Notes: generated by a model not told the origin, from the sequence alone. Positions 46,586 to 54,604 are shown, counted from the first letter of the stretch. The stretch: DNA of 64,000 nucleotides from Seonamhaeicola maritimus (GCF_008056315.1 NZ_VRKQ01000010.1:124001-188000); one strand, 5' to 3'. A program made the numbers and translations.

Positions 46586-46612
46586 AAAAAAAGGTGCCAT
46601 ATGGCACCTTTT
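46586..46612 (-). terminator. Terminator of the gene at 46631
   Basis: AAAAGGTGCCAT/ATGGCACCTTTT is a perfect stem with flanking A/T runs, 19 bp after the stop of the minus-strand gene at 46631. Confidence 0.88.
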
Positions 46613-46630
46613 CCTATCAACTATAGCAAT

Positions 46631-47431
46631 TTACAATTTTATAGCTGTATATAAGTAGTCTCCATGTCCTTTAAAATATTTACCAAAAGCTTTACCTTCT
46701 TCTTCGGAGAAAACCTCTTTCATTAATTCTTGATTTTTATCAAACATTTTGTCTAGGTCCCCCATGGAATCAAGAAACACACCTTCAATAAAATCTCTTC
46801 TATCCGACCCCCAAGCATGCATAGACGGGTAATAAGCTTTTATATATTCATTCTTTGCAATTACGCCATCACGTAACTTTTTACGTAAAGTTTTGAATTC
46901 TTCTCCAGTACCTTCTTCAGGAAAAGCCATTTTGTTTATTCTTAAATATAAAACCATATCTTTTTCCATGGGTCCCGCCATTGGTTTTGCTCCTGGCATT
47001 GTTGCTAAAATTTCATCTTTATGGAACTGTGCATAAGCTGAATTCATTTTTTTTGTAAAAGCCTTTCTAGCTTCCTCGTCTGGCCATGCCTCTTTTTCAA
47101 GTTCTGCATTTCTATCACCAGCTTTATCTATAGCTTCCCAATTAGGGTATGTTTGCACATACATTACTTCATTGCTGTTTTCTGTGAAAAGATGCGTATA
47201 ATATCCTGCACCTACAATAAATTCATTTTTACTAGTTACCTTCTCCATATATTCTTTTTCGGTTGCCCGCCATTCTTCAGGTGTTCCATCATAATTTTTA
47301 TTCCAGTACATCATGGTTACGGTTACATACTCTGGTCTTTTTTGTTCCTCCTCTTGAGCTAAAATAGTTGAAGTACTAAATAGTAATAACATTACTATTA
47401 AAACTGAAAAAAATTGATTGGTTGTTTTCAT
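46631..47431 (-). CDS. Secreted protein of unknown function, NIPSNAP-like pattern
   Basis: A 266-residue protein with a clear signal peptide (ending STSTILAQ). The mature part has two repeated alpha/beta units, VTVTMMYWNKNYDGTPEEWRA... and MVLYLRINKMAFPEEGTGEEF..., each ending in a segment such as EVMYVQTYPNWEAIDKAG or DFIEGVFLDSMGDLDKMF. This is the layout of dimeric alpha/beta-barrel (NIPSNAP/EthD-like) proteins. No catalytic motif is evident. Compare the protein at 30392. It has its own terminator; 175 bp of AT-rich DNA upstream hold no gene. Confidence 0.6.
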   Translation of the reverse strand: MKTTNQFFSVLIVMLLLFSTSTILAQEEEQKRPEYVTVTMMYWNKNYDGTPEEWRATEKEYMEKVTSKNEFIVGAGYYTHLFTENSNEVMYVQTYPNWEAIDKAGDRNAELEKEAWPDEEARKAFTKKMNSAYAQFHKDEILATMPGAKPMAGPMEKDMVLYLRINKMAFPEEGTGEEFKTLRKKLRDGVIAKNEYIKAYYPSMHAWGSDRRDFIEGVFLDSMGDLDKMFDKNQELMKEVFSEEEGKAFGKYFKGHGDYLYTAIKL

Positions 47432-47606
47432 AATCTGATTAATTAAATGGTTAGTATATTAATTTAAGTTAAACACTACTTTTTAAGATTATGGGGCGAT
47501 AATATAAGATTTGGTCAATCTATTTGTGCTATTAATTAACCTTTCTTGGGGAAGACAGAATATAAATATACAATAAAAAAATGTAAATTTATTAATTTAC
47601 AGAACC

Positions 47607-47903
47607 TTATAGATTTGATAAGGTTTCCCTCATTTTCTTGGTCATACCTTTTACAACCATATTATACGAATGGTCTATAAGAGTAAGAACAAAAGGAGGT
47701 TGCAGTTCTCCTTTGTAAAGATCAATAGTATTCCAATGTTTATTACTTACATAAGGACCTGCATAAATACTCTCATATTGTTCGCGTAATTCTTCAGTAT
47801 ACTCTGGATCACATTTTATGGTAATAGAGGCTTCTCCTTTTTCCCATTTAATTAAGGGAGCCATTAAAAACATTTTTCCTAATACTTTAAACACAAGTAT
47901 ATT
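47607..47903 (-). pseudogene. YjbR/MmcQ-like gene lacking its 5' part
   Basis: The visible frame encodes LVFKVLGKMFLMAPLIKWEK... to the C-terminus, a good match to the C-terminal two thirds of YjbR/MmcQ DNA-binding-fold proteins, including NKHWNTIDLY. Complete members have about 115-120 residues with 25-30 residues before LVFKV. Here a TAA stop lies at 47904-47906, and the only start is GTG at 47894. The first third of the domain is missing. A large serine recombinase begins 67 bp away on the other strand, so the gene was probably split by integration, with its 5' end at the far end of the element. Confidence 0.7.
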
Positions 47904-47969
47904 TTAGTTAATTAATAGGGTAAATAATTTTAACTATCTTTATCTATCAAAATCCAATAAAGACATTTA
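47890..47969. other. Candidate attachment-site junction of an integrated element
   Basis: Homology to MmcQ stops at about 47903, and what follows is AT-rich DNA unrelated to that family, leading within 67 bp to the serine recombinase start. This is the usual arrangement for large serine integrases that insert into a conserved gene next to their own gene. The core dinucleotide and the matching second junction are not visible in the window. Confidence 0.5.
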
Positions 47970-49571
47970 ATGTTAGGTATATACTGTAGAATATCGCAAC
48001 GCAAAGCCGAAGGAAAGGACAGAAGTATAAATGACCAAAAATTACTCGGTCTGGAACTTGCGAAGGAGCTAAAGTTAAAATCAGAAATTTTTATTGAAGA
48101 AGGAGTTTCTGGAACTTTACCAATTCATAAAAGACCAGAATTGGAAAGGTTACTTCAAAAAATTGAAGATGGAATAATTACCCATATGTTCATTTATATG
48201 CAAGATAGGCTAGAAAGAAATACCGAAGTAAGATTTTATATTAAGCGTATTCTTAAAGATGCTAATGCTCGGTTATTTACTGAAAATGGTGAAATAAATT
48301 TATTTGATGATGAAGCAGATTTACTTGGTGATATTCAATCCCTGTTTAATGCTCATATGGTAAGAAAAACTAAAAAAAGAGTAACTTCAGTATTAAAAAG
48401 AAATGCTGAAAACTTACGTCCTCATGGAGTTACGCCATATGGTTATCAAATTGATAATGATAAATATATTCTAGATGACTTTGAAGCTAATGTAGTGCGA
48501 AGGATATTTGCTTTCTCTATAAATGGAGTAAGCACCGCTAAGATTGCCACACTCCTAAATCAAAACAATATACAAACTAAAAAAAATAAAATATGGCTGC
48601 CTTCAACAATTTATTACCTATTAAAAAACCCCAGATATAAAGGTGAACGACCATATAAATCAGTGGAAAGTGGATTCGTTCCTATTGAACCTATTGTTGA
48701 TTCCCTAACATGGGAAAAAGCCCAATTATCTCTAACAGGAAATAAAGTATACTCGGGAGCACCCCAAACACATAATTATTTATTAAAAGGAATTTTAAGA
48801 TGTAATTGCTGTGGCATGTTTTATCATGGAGTTGTATCCAAAAAGAACAATTATTATGCCTGTATATCTCGCACCAAACAACATTTAAAAGATAAATGTG
48901 ATAATGCTGGAATTAACATAACAAAATTAGATAATCTCATTTGGGATAGATTTTTTATGGATAAGATATTAGTAAACCTAATAAAAGAACATCTTAAAAA
49001 TAATAACAAAAGTGGTATTGAAGAGGAACTAAATACTAAGCTTTCAAAATTAAAAATAGAACTTGAAAAAAATGAAGAAAAATTTAAAAACATTAGAAGT
49101 TTGGCTGTAGATGGGGTTTATACTTCAGAAGAATTAAGGCCAGAAATCGAAAAAAACAAAAAAGAAAAAACTAAAATTGAAATAGAGTTAAGCAATTTAA
49201 TAGAAGAACTAGATGCATTTAGAAAGAAAGTATATGATATTGATGAAGTAAAACAAGAAATTAATGGATTAAAATCAAATATCCCTTTTAAAGACAAGAA
49301 AATAATTATTAATAAATATATCAGTGAAATTAGAATCAACAATGAATTTAAAAAAATAAGATTACATGAAATTGAAATATATTTCAATATTCCAGATTTA
49401 GAGGCTGAGGTTTACTTAGCTCCTTACAAAATGCATTATGCAATTGAAATATTCGATGAAGTATTAATACCAATTTCAAATAAATATAAACGGATATCAG
49501 AAAAAGAACGACTGAGATATGGCAAAGAGATTAGCCGAGCAATCAAATCCATAATAATGAAAAAAAATTAG
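47970..49571 (+). CDS. Large serine recombinase (integrase)
   Basis: A 533-residue protein with the resolvase-type catalytic domain (residues 1-140): Ser9 in IYCRISQRK, then EEGVSGTLPIHKRPELERLL and the YMQDRLERNT motif. A recombinase domain (about 150-260, PHGVTPYGYQID) follows, then a zinc ribbon (RCNCCGMFYHG and YYACISRTKQ, with CxxC near residue 275) and a long coiled coil (about 350-430). This is the plan of phage and ICE integrases. It lies next to the truncated mmcQ gene, its likely target. The short C-terminal part after the coiled coil is usual. Confidence 0.92.
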   Translation: MLGIYCRISQRKAEGKDRSINDQKLLGLELAKELKLKSEIFIEEGVSGTLPIHKRPELERLLQKIEDGIITHMFIYMQDRLERNTEVRFYIKRILKDANARLFTENGEINLFDDEADLLGDIQSLFNAHMVRKTKKRVTSVLKRNAENLRPHGVTPYGYQIDNDKYILDDFEANVVRRIFAFSINGVSTAKIATLLNQNNIQTKKNKIWLPSTIYYLLKNPRYKGERPYKSVESGFVPIEPIVDSLTWEKAQLSLTGNKVYSGAPQTHNYLLKGILRCNCCGMFYHGVVSKKNNYYACISRTKQHLKDKCDNAGINITKLDNLIWDRFFMDKILVNLIKEHLKNNNKSGIEEELNTKLSKLKIELEKNEEKFKNIRSLAVDGVYTSEELRPEIEKNKKEKTKIEIELSNLIEELDAFRKKVYDIDEVKQEINGLKSNIPFKDKKIIINKYISEIRINNEFKKIRLHEIEIYFNIPDLEAEVYLAPYKMHYAIEIFDEVLIPISNKYKRISEKERLRYGKEISRAIKSIIMKKN

Positions 49572-49589
49572 CTATAGAGCTAAATAAAT

Positions 49590-49838
49590 TTATTCTGACC
49601 TTAGCCACTTAATAAACTGAATAACGGACAATGCTACCAACGTTAATAATGAAAATACTAAAGAAAACATTAACCCTATAACGGCCAAATCACTTTTAAA
49701 TGATGACGGTTTATTTTTCCTTTCAGCATTCTTAAATGCTCTATACCAATGTTCCGCCTCTTGGTCATACCTCGCTAAAGTTGTTGAGCTATTATCATTA
49801 GGTCTCCATTTAAAATCTTGTCTTTCTCCTTGTGTCAT
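49590..49838 (-). CDS. 82-residue single-span membrane protein
   Basis: No family is recognised. It has a polar N-terminal half (WRPNDNSSTTLARYDQEAEHWYRAFKN), one membrane helix (about 52-74, LAVIGLMFSLVFSLLTLVALSVI) and a short tail. It lies 20 bp after the small resolvase gene on the same strand and converges on the large recombinase, so it is probably element-borne cargo or a maintenance gene. Confidence 0.55.
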   Translation of the reverse strand: MTQGERQDFKWRPNDNSSTTLARYDQEAEHWYRAFKNAERKNKPSSFKSDLAVIGLMFSLVFSLLTLVALSVIQFIKWLRSE

Positions 49839-49858
49839 AGTTCTGTGTTTTAATTTGA

Positions 49859-50596
49859 TTATTCATTCAATTTTTCAATCTTTGGACATCGTTTATAAAG
49901 CCTTTGTACTTGAATTGGATTGAACTGCTTCCCTCTTCGAGTAGTGTACTGCAATTTATTGAGTTTATCAGCAATCTTTTGAAAGGTCATCCCTTCCCTT
50001 CTAGCAGAACATATAACATCCATTGCTTGGATATTGGCTTTATTCTCTAATGCATTCTGCTTTATTTTTTCAACACCTTTTTTTTGATAATCACCAAACC
50101 CATTTGGATTCCCTAATCTATATTCGCCATCAATTGGTTTCATCATTGAACCATCTTTGTTAACGTAGATACCTTTTTTAATCTTATCCTTTTTAACCGC
50201 CAACGCATCAACAATTCTAGTAGAAATAGCTTCAGCTTCGTTTTCTGCAATAACACTTAATAGCTGAATGGTTAATTTGTTGGCATTGGGATTATCACAA
50301 CAAATAAAATCAACTTTTCCATTGAATAATGCAGAGGTAAATTCGACATCTCTCGCCAATCTATCAAGTTTGGCCACAATGAGGGTTGCATTTTCCAATT
50401 TTGCAAATTCTATTGCTTTATAGATTTCAACTCTCTTCTTCTTCCTAGTTCCAGATTCCACTTCAGTAAATTCTGCAATCATTTCTCCTTTTCCAGAAAT
50501 ATATTTTTGTACTGCATTCTGTTGCGCCTGAAGTCCTAATCCAGATTTTCCTTGTCTTACAGTTGAGACCCTATAATAAGCTATATAGTTCTTCAT
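49859..50596 (-). CDS. Small serine recombinase/resolvase
   Basis: A 245-residue protein. Ser11 in YIAYYRVSTVRQGKSGLGLQ is the nucleophile, and IVAKLDRLARDVEF and ENEAEAISTR are the catalytic and E-helix motifs. Residues 185-240 form a helix-turn-helix DNA-binding part (GMTFQKIADKLNKLQYTTRRGKQFN). It has no zinc ribbon or coiled coil, so it differs from the large recombinase at 47970. Its start overlaps the stop of the upstream 104-residue gene by one base. Its role (cointegrate resolution or inversion) is not clear. Confidence 0.88.
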   Translation of the reverse strand: MKNYIAYYRVSTVRQGKSGLGLQAQQNAVQKYISGKGEMIAEFTEVESGTRKKKRVEIYKAIEFAKLENATLIVAKLDRLARDVEFTSALFNGKVDFICCDNPNANKLTIQLLSVIAENEAEAISTRIVDALAVKKDKIKKGIYVNKDGSMMKPIDGEYRLGNPNGFGDYQKKGVEKIKQNALENKANIQAMDVICSARREGMTFQKIADKLNKLQYTTRRGKQFNPIQVQRLYKRCPKIEKLNE

Positions 50597-50910
50597 TACG
50601 CTGCATGCTTATTTTCAACCCAATCAATAATATCAACCAACATATCACAATACACATCATCAAATTGCTTTACTACCTCACCTCTAGTATTTATAAATGT
50701 CACATTATATACATCTAGCCATGTTAGTTCAACCCTCACCCAATTTTTAAATGTCAGACCATTTACCTTAAACTGAACACCGCCTTGAACTCCTTTTGAT
50801 TCTGGTAGAGAAATAAATCTTTTTGCTCCCCAAGCCATAAGTGCATATCTATCTAATATTTTTATTTGATTTAAAATCGTATGAGCTATTTGAATTGAAG
50901 TGTTATCCAT
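50596..50910 (-). CDS. 104-residue phage/plasmid-type conserved hypothetical protein
   Basis: The ATG at 50910 (MDNTSIQIAHTILNQIKILDRYALMAWGAKRFI) is preferred over an upstream in-frame start in an AT-rich leader. The opening resembles small proteins of Bacteroidota phages and plasmids that begin with a helix of the IAxxILxQL...GA type; this is from memory and not a proven family call. It has no catalytic motif. Its stop overlaps the resolvase start (TAATG), so they are translated together. Confidence 0.6.
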   Translation of the reverse strand: MDNTSIQIAHTILNQIKILDRYALMAWGAKRFISLPESKGVQGGVQFKVNGLTFKNWVRVELTWLDVYNVTFINTRGEVVKQFDDVYCDMLVDIIDWVENKHAA

Positions 50911-51322
50911 GACCTGAAATTTAGTGTTATACAAATATACAAAAAATATAACATATCGCAAACAGTAGTTACCAATTTGTTATATTTAATAAAAATGATG
51001 AATTATACACATATATACAACCCTTTATTTCTTTTGTGAAAATTCTAAAAAAAAAATTTTTTGACATATCGGACCTATTTGTATAGACAAGTTCTTTTTG
51101 GCCCTATTATAAGGGAGGATACGTGGTTGGGGTCTGGTAATTATTAAAATACATCTAATGCTCACGGACCAGACGGACCTATTTAACCTAAATGACCTGA
51201 AAACAGCATTTATAACAAAGTATATACTTTATTAAACTTGCTAGATAAGGTCCATATGGTACATTTAAAATAGTTTGTTGAGGTTTATACATATTGCCAT
51301 ATTTATATATAAAGAATATGTT
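50911..51322. other. Non-coding AT-rich region with repeated CGGACC
   Basis: No gene was seen in these 412 bp. CGGACCTATTT occurs at 51070-51080 and 51174-51184, a further CGGACC at 51165-51170 and the reverse motif GGTCC at 51249-51253. These spaced repeats precede a ribbon-helix-helix gene, and could be its operator or promoter region. Confidence 0.5.
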
Positions 51323-51481
51323 ATGAGAAAATTACCTTCAACTGAGAATACTGAGGTATTCACAATGCGTATATCACCAAAATTAAAAGATAAGTTAACT
51401 CAATTGGCTAAAAGAAGTAAATATGGTGGAAGTGCATCATCCGCTATTAGGGTGTTGATTGAGGAAGCTTCTAAATATTAA
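51323..51481 (+). CDS. Ribbon-helix-helix (CopG/Arc-like) DNA-binding protein
   Basis: A 52-residue protein starting at ATG 51323; an upstream in-frame start at 51275 adds 16 residues with no fold match. The pattern EVFTMRISPKLKDKLTQLAKRS (beta-strand then helix) followed by GGSASSAIRVLIEEA (second helix) is the RHH fold. Such proteins usually regulate mobile elements or antitoxin operons. No toxin gene is next to it. It faces away from the resolvase operon and is the only plus-strand gene between the large recombinase and the IS110 element. Confidence 0.75.
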   Translation: MRKLPSTENTEVFTMRISPKLKDKLTQLAKRSKYGGSASSAIRVLIEEASKY

Positions 51482-51778
51482 CGTTAAACTGCTTATCCTT
51501 TAGTATCACATTTTTATAGCAAGTGGCTGGGTTAATTATAACTTATAATCATACAGATGCTGGTGAACACCAAAACAAGCGTGTATCACAAATAGGATGC
51601 GGAGCAAGTTATATAAGGTATTGAAGTATTGATAATTCTACGGAATTACCAACAATTCAACACCACAAAATCATCATTATGAGATAATTAAAATAATAAA
51701 TATTAACTTTGAAGAACTAGGCTAGTGCTTTTCATAGGAGCCATTGTTAGGTGCAGTATTTATTATTCTGTTCAAGAT
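51482..51778. other. Array boundary with a half repeat
   Basis: No gene was seen. Read on the minus strand, ACCTAACAATGGC (51740-51752) is a typical repeat start, and it matches the canonical RYYYAAC of an integron attC site. A central stem (GATAATTCTACGGAATTACC, 51635-51654) also resembles the inner hairpin of the array repeats. No matching outer arm was found, so the array probably starts here with a truncated or decayed site. Confidence 0.45.
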
Positions 51779-52141
51779 TCAGCCAATTATTTTTCCAATT
51801 AGTGCAATCAGAATTATAATTCCGATTACTGCTCCAACAACGGTAATATATAATTTCATTACTTTTTTTTCGTCTCTAAAATCCGAAATCAGATGAGATT
51901 CCGTATTCGCAACGATTCCGTTTTTCGTTATAATTCGGTCAACATTTTCCATATCAGAGTCGAGTAGGAAGTATCTAATTCCGCCGTCAATTGATGGTTG
52001 TTCATTTATATCTGCGTAGTATTTTATTCCGCTATTTTGTAATTCAGATTCGAATATGATTTTGTCTTTCAACAAAACATAAAGCTTGTAATGTTCCTTC
52101 AGTTTTATATCAAAATTATTTTCAGACAAAGTTGTGTTCAT
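51779..52141 (-). CDS. Cassette gene: DUF2007-like protein with C-terminal membrane anchor
   Basis: A 120-residue protein. Residues 18-78 (YKLYVLLKDKIIFESELQNSGIKYYADI...YFLLDSDMENVDRIITKNG) look like the DUF2007/putative signal-transducing fold, and a C-terminal hydrophobic helix (residues 97-118) anchors it with the domain inside. Its ATG is 7 bp from attC-like repeat R1. It is the last cassette of the array, next to the degenerate boundary. Function unknown. Confidence 0.6.
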   Translation of the reverse strand: MNTTLSENNFDIKLKEHYKLYVLLKDKIIFESELQNSGIKYYADINEQPSIDGGIRYFLLDSDMENVDRIITKNGIVANTESHLISDFRDEKKVMKLYITVVGAVIGIIILIALIGKIIG

Positions 52142-52148
52142 ATCGCAC

Positions 52149-52283
52149 CTAACGGTTTTTGGTATGTTTTGTTGAGTGATTTAGCTATAAATTTAGTAAA
52201 TAATCACTGACCAAGAAAATCCGATAGGATTTTCGTAAGTGTGCTAGAACCAAACAATAAAATATACCAGTTGTTGGCAACCG
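52149..52283 (-). repeat. attC-like repeat R1
   Basis: Outer arms TTTTTGGTATGTTTTGTTGA and AAACAATAAAATATACCAG pair imperfectly; the bounding triplets are AAC and GTT. Inner hairpin GAAAATCCGATAGGATTTTC at 52215-52234. Same subtype as R4 and R8 (CGTAAGT-GCTAGAAC after the hairpin). Confidence 0.8.
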
Positions 52284-52286
52284 TTT

Positions 52287-53231
52287 TTATTTCCATCCAT
52301 TAATATTTGAATATGTTTCATAGTCGCAACCTGATTCGTATTCAAAGTCCTTTTTCATTTTCTGTTCATAAGCAGAAGTTGCAAGATAGAGCAGTGGTTC
52401 AAAATCCAAGTCTTTTGGCATTTTTTTAGAATCCAATATCACACTTTCAAACATACTTTTGCCATTGGCAATTACACAACATCTTGCATATAGAAAATAA
52501 TCAGCCGAAAAGTTATCTTTTCCATATGAGTTTTCTCCAATATTCTTTGCGTTTTCCTCATTGTCTAATAAATAGAGTTTGTAGCTTAAATTCTCTTGAA
52601 ACTGTTTTATTTCAGTCACTTTTTTATTAGCTAAAAACTTAATCGCTGTCAACATTCTTTCTTCATCATCACTTTTTGACCAATCGATTTTATCAATAAC
52701 CTCCCAAAATGATTTTTCGTCCATCATTTTTTTAGGTTTCATATTTCTCTTTCGGTATTCTTCAGCTCTTTTTTCTGATTCAATTTTTGCTATCTCTACT
52801 TCTTGCTGAAATTCTTCTTTTTCATTTTCCCATCTCCATTCATAAAAAGCATCTTGCCCAAAGTTTTTATCAAAAGCTCCATAGTAAGGATGACATCCAT
52901 TTGTGCTATCGCCAATTTCGATTTTGAAATTTCGTTCATCTTTTTTTAAAGGAATGTTTCCTAAATATTCAAAGTTCTCTATTCCTTTTAATATTCTTAT
53001 TCCAATCGCAGATTTGTTGTTACAGAAGAAACGATTCTCAATTAAAATTTCTGTTAGGTTTTTATCGTTCAGTTTTGGTTTTTCTAATCCGATATATTTT
53101 GTAATTCCAACTAAAATACATTCTAAATCTTCTGTGAAACTCGTTTTTCCATTCGTTTTTAATATTCTGAATGCTCCGAAAAAATTTCTTTCGAGTTTAG
53201 AAATAAATATGTCTCCTTCTTTTACGGTCAT
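52287..53231 (-). CDS. Cassette gene: Imm26-like plus DUF4240 protein
   Basis: A 314-residue soluble protein with two domains. Residues 1-100 (VKEGDIFISKLERNFFGAFRILK) resemble Imm26, an immunity family of polymorphic toxin systems. Residues 168-290 (MDEKSFWEVIDKIDWSKSDDEERM...LYARCCVIANGKSMFESVILD) are DUF4240, often found with toxin immunity. A charged linker (about 140-165) joins them. No toxin gene is next to it. Its stop is 4 bp from R1 and its start 12 bp from R2. An immunity or protective role is inferred. Confidence 0.7.
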   Translation of the reverse strand: MTVKEGDIFISKLERNFFGAFRILKTNGKTSFTEDLECILVGITKYIGLEKPKLNDKNLTEILIENRFFCNNKSAIGIRILKGIENFEYLGNIPLKKDERNFKIEIGDSTNGCHPYYGAFDKNFGQDAFYEWRWENEKEEFQQEVEIAKIESEKRAEEYRKRNMKPKKMMDEKSFWEVIDKIDWSKSDDEERMLTAIKFLANKKVTEIKQFQENLSYKLYLLDNEENAKNIGENSYGKDNFSADYFLYARCCVIANGKSMFESVILDSKKMPKDLDFEPLLYLATSAYEQKMKKDFEYESGCDYETYSNINGWK

Positions 53232-53242
53232 TTCTCAAATGG

Positions 53243-53256
53243 TTGCCAACGGTTAC
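53243..53256 (-). repeat. attC-like repeat R2, outer arm left of IS110
   Basis: TTGCCAACGGTTAC is the first part of a repeat; the rest continues at 54483 after the IS110 element. Joining the two gives AACGGTTACGCATAAGAGCAG, which pairs with the far arm GCTTTTATGCATTGTTGGCA. Confidence 0.8.
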
Positions 53257-53450
53257 CTTTACTTTGATTCATTAATTTAATAGAAGAAAAGAGGAGAACT
53301 AAAACGGTCTTTAGATTAAAGCTCCATTATACGTACTAGTCCTCTTTTCTTCTTAGATGTTGCATAGAACCAATTGGAATACCAGGTTTATAAGAACCCA
53401 CTAAAGGAAATAGTTTATGCGACATAATATTAATTTACAATATTAAAAGT
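53257..53450 (+). ncRNA. Candidate bridge RNA region of the IS110 element
   Basis: IS110-subgroup elements encode a guide (bridge) RNA in the long left non-coding end. Here the 194 bp before the transposase contain a perfect inverted repeat GAAGAAAAGAGGA (53283-53295) with TCCTCTTTTCTTC (53340-53352) around a 44-base loop. Exact RNA ends and guide loops could not be defined by eye. Confidence 0.45.
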
Positions 53451-54443
53451 ATGAAAAATTATGAAGAAGTAGTAGGAATTGATGTATCAAAAAAGACTAT
53501 TGATGTAAAATGTCATTTAGCTGGGAAACATCATGTATTTAGCAATGAATACAAAGGGTATTTAAGCATGTTTAAATGGGTAAGAAAGACCACAAAAGGC
53601 GTTCAATTATTTTACTGTTTTGAAAACACAGGCAACTATTCACTAAAGTTAGCTAGTTACTTAACTTTGAAGGAAGTTCCATATGTAGAAGAGAGTCCAA
53701 TAACAATAAAGCGGTCTTCAGGATTGGTCAGAGAAAAAAGCGATAAAATAGATGCTAGTATGATAGCTAGATATGCATGGCTATACAGAGAAGAACTAGA
53801 ACCAAGTAAGCTAAAGGACATTGCTTTTCAAGAAATGGGAAGATTGCTAGGTCTTAGAGACCAATTGGTAAGGAACAGAGCTGGTCTAATTGGGACATTT
53901 AAAGAAACTCAGCAACTATTAAAAAGTTCATCTAAATATGTTGGCTGTGTCCTGCTTAAAAGGAGTACAGATTACTTAGCAAAGCAAATTAAGGCTATAG
54001 AAGCACGATTACAAGAACTTATATTGGAAAATGAGTCTTATTCTAAAAACTTCAGTTTGCTGCAATCTATGAAAGGAATTGGCTTTGTATTAGCGTGTCA
54101 ATTAATTTATCATACACAAATTTTCAGTCGTTTTAAAACTTGGAGACAATTTTCGAGTTATTGTGGACTAGCACCTTATGAGTATAGTTCAGGAACAAGT
54201 ATTCACAGACGTAAAAAATGTCATTATCTTGGAGATAGGAAAATGAAAAGTTTGTTGAGTATGGCTAGTATTTCTGCCATACAACATGACCAGGAACTAA
54301 GGTTGTATTATAAATCTAAAGTAGCTGAAGGAAAACCAAAAATGATTGCTTTGAACAATGTTAGAAATAAACTTTTAGCTAGAGCTTTTGATGTTGTAAA
54401 AAGAGGAACACCTTATGTGTTATTGAAACAATATGCAGCTTAA
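53451..54443 (+). CDS. IS110-family transposase (DEDD recombinase)
   Basis: A 330-residue protein. The N-terminal RuvC-like DEDD domain shows Asp11 (VVGIDVSKKTID), Glu58 (YCFENTGNYS) and Asp98/Asp101 (EKSDKIDASMIARYA). The C-terminal Tnp20 domain has the helix-hairpin SMKGIGFVLACQLI and the conserved Ser region APYEYSSGTSIHRRKK near 247, ending in HLGDRKMKSLLSMAS-type helices. It looks intact. Typical members have 310-350 residues. It probably catalyses RNA-guided insertion and excision without long duplication. Confidence 0.92.
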   Translation: MKNYEEVVGIDVSKKTIDVKCHLAGKHHVFSNEYKGYLSMFKWVRKTTKGVQLFYCFENTGNYSLKLASYLTLKEVPYVEESPITIKRSSGLVREKSDKIDASMIARYAWLYREELEPSKLKDIAFQEMGRLLGLRDQLVRNRAGLIGTFKETQQLLKSSSKYVGCVLLKRSTDYLAKQIKAIEARLQELILENESYSKNFSLLQSMKGIGFVLACQLIYHTQIFSRFKTWRQFSSYCGLAPYEYSSGTSIHRRKKCHYLGDRKMKSLLSMASISAIQHDQELRLYYKSKVAEGKPKMIALNNVRNKLLARAFDVVKRGTPYVLLKQYAA

Positions 54444-54482
54444 ATAAAAATTTAAAATAGTTTGGATTTTATCTTGGAATAC

Positions 54483-54604
54483 GCATAAGAGCAGTGGCGG
54501 ATTTAAGACCAAAGTCTTTTCCACCAAGACCGACTTTTATTATTAGTTCTATCGTTTGATTTATCACTAAACCCGCCATTGCTTTTATGCATTGTTGGCA
54601 GCTG
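54483..54604 (-). repeat. attC-like repeat R2, main part right of IS110
   Basis: Continues the repeat begun at 53243. Arms GCATAAGAGCAGTGGCGG and the complement of CCGCCATTGCTTTTATGC pair nearly perfectly, with far end GTTGGCAGC. The C-terminal 34 codons of the 54503 gene lie inside it. Same subtype as R3. Confidence 0.85.

Larger units (their letters stand above)
53257..54482 (+). mobile_element. IS110-family insertion sequence inside attC-like repeat R2
   Basis: About 1226 bp. Left and right flanks share TAC (53254-53256 and 54480-54482), consistent with a short core and no long target duplication, as in IS110 elements. No terminal inverted repeats are seen. The non-coding left end is long (194 bp) and the right end short (39 bp), which is the IS110 subgroup layout. 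It is the only plus-strand unit within the array. Removing 53257-54482 rebuilds a full repeat in which GCATAAGAGCAGTGGCGG matches the far arm in 16 of 18 positions. Confidence 0.85.

Noticed and set aside
46526-46600. Longer start for the PhnA-like gene
   Set aside because: It would begin inside the terminator hairpin of the upstream gene, and the extra residues match no PhnA protein.
47970-51481. Complete prophage
   Set aside because: Only recombinases, a few small genes and an RHH protein are present; no capsid, terminase, portal or tail gene was seen.
53451-54443. IS110 transposase as the recombinase that moves the cassettes
   Set aside because: It lies inside one repeat as an insertion on the opposite strand and is not at every junction. 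It is more likely a parasite of the repeats than their engine.
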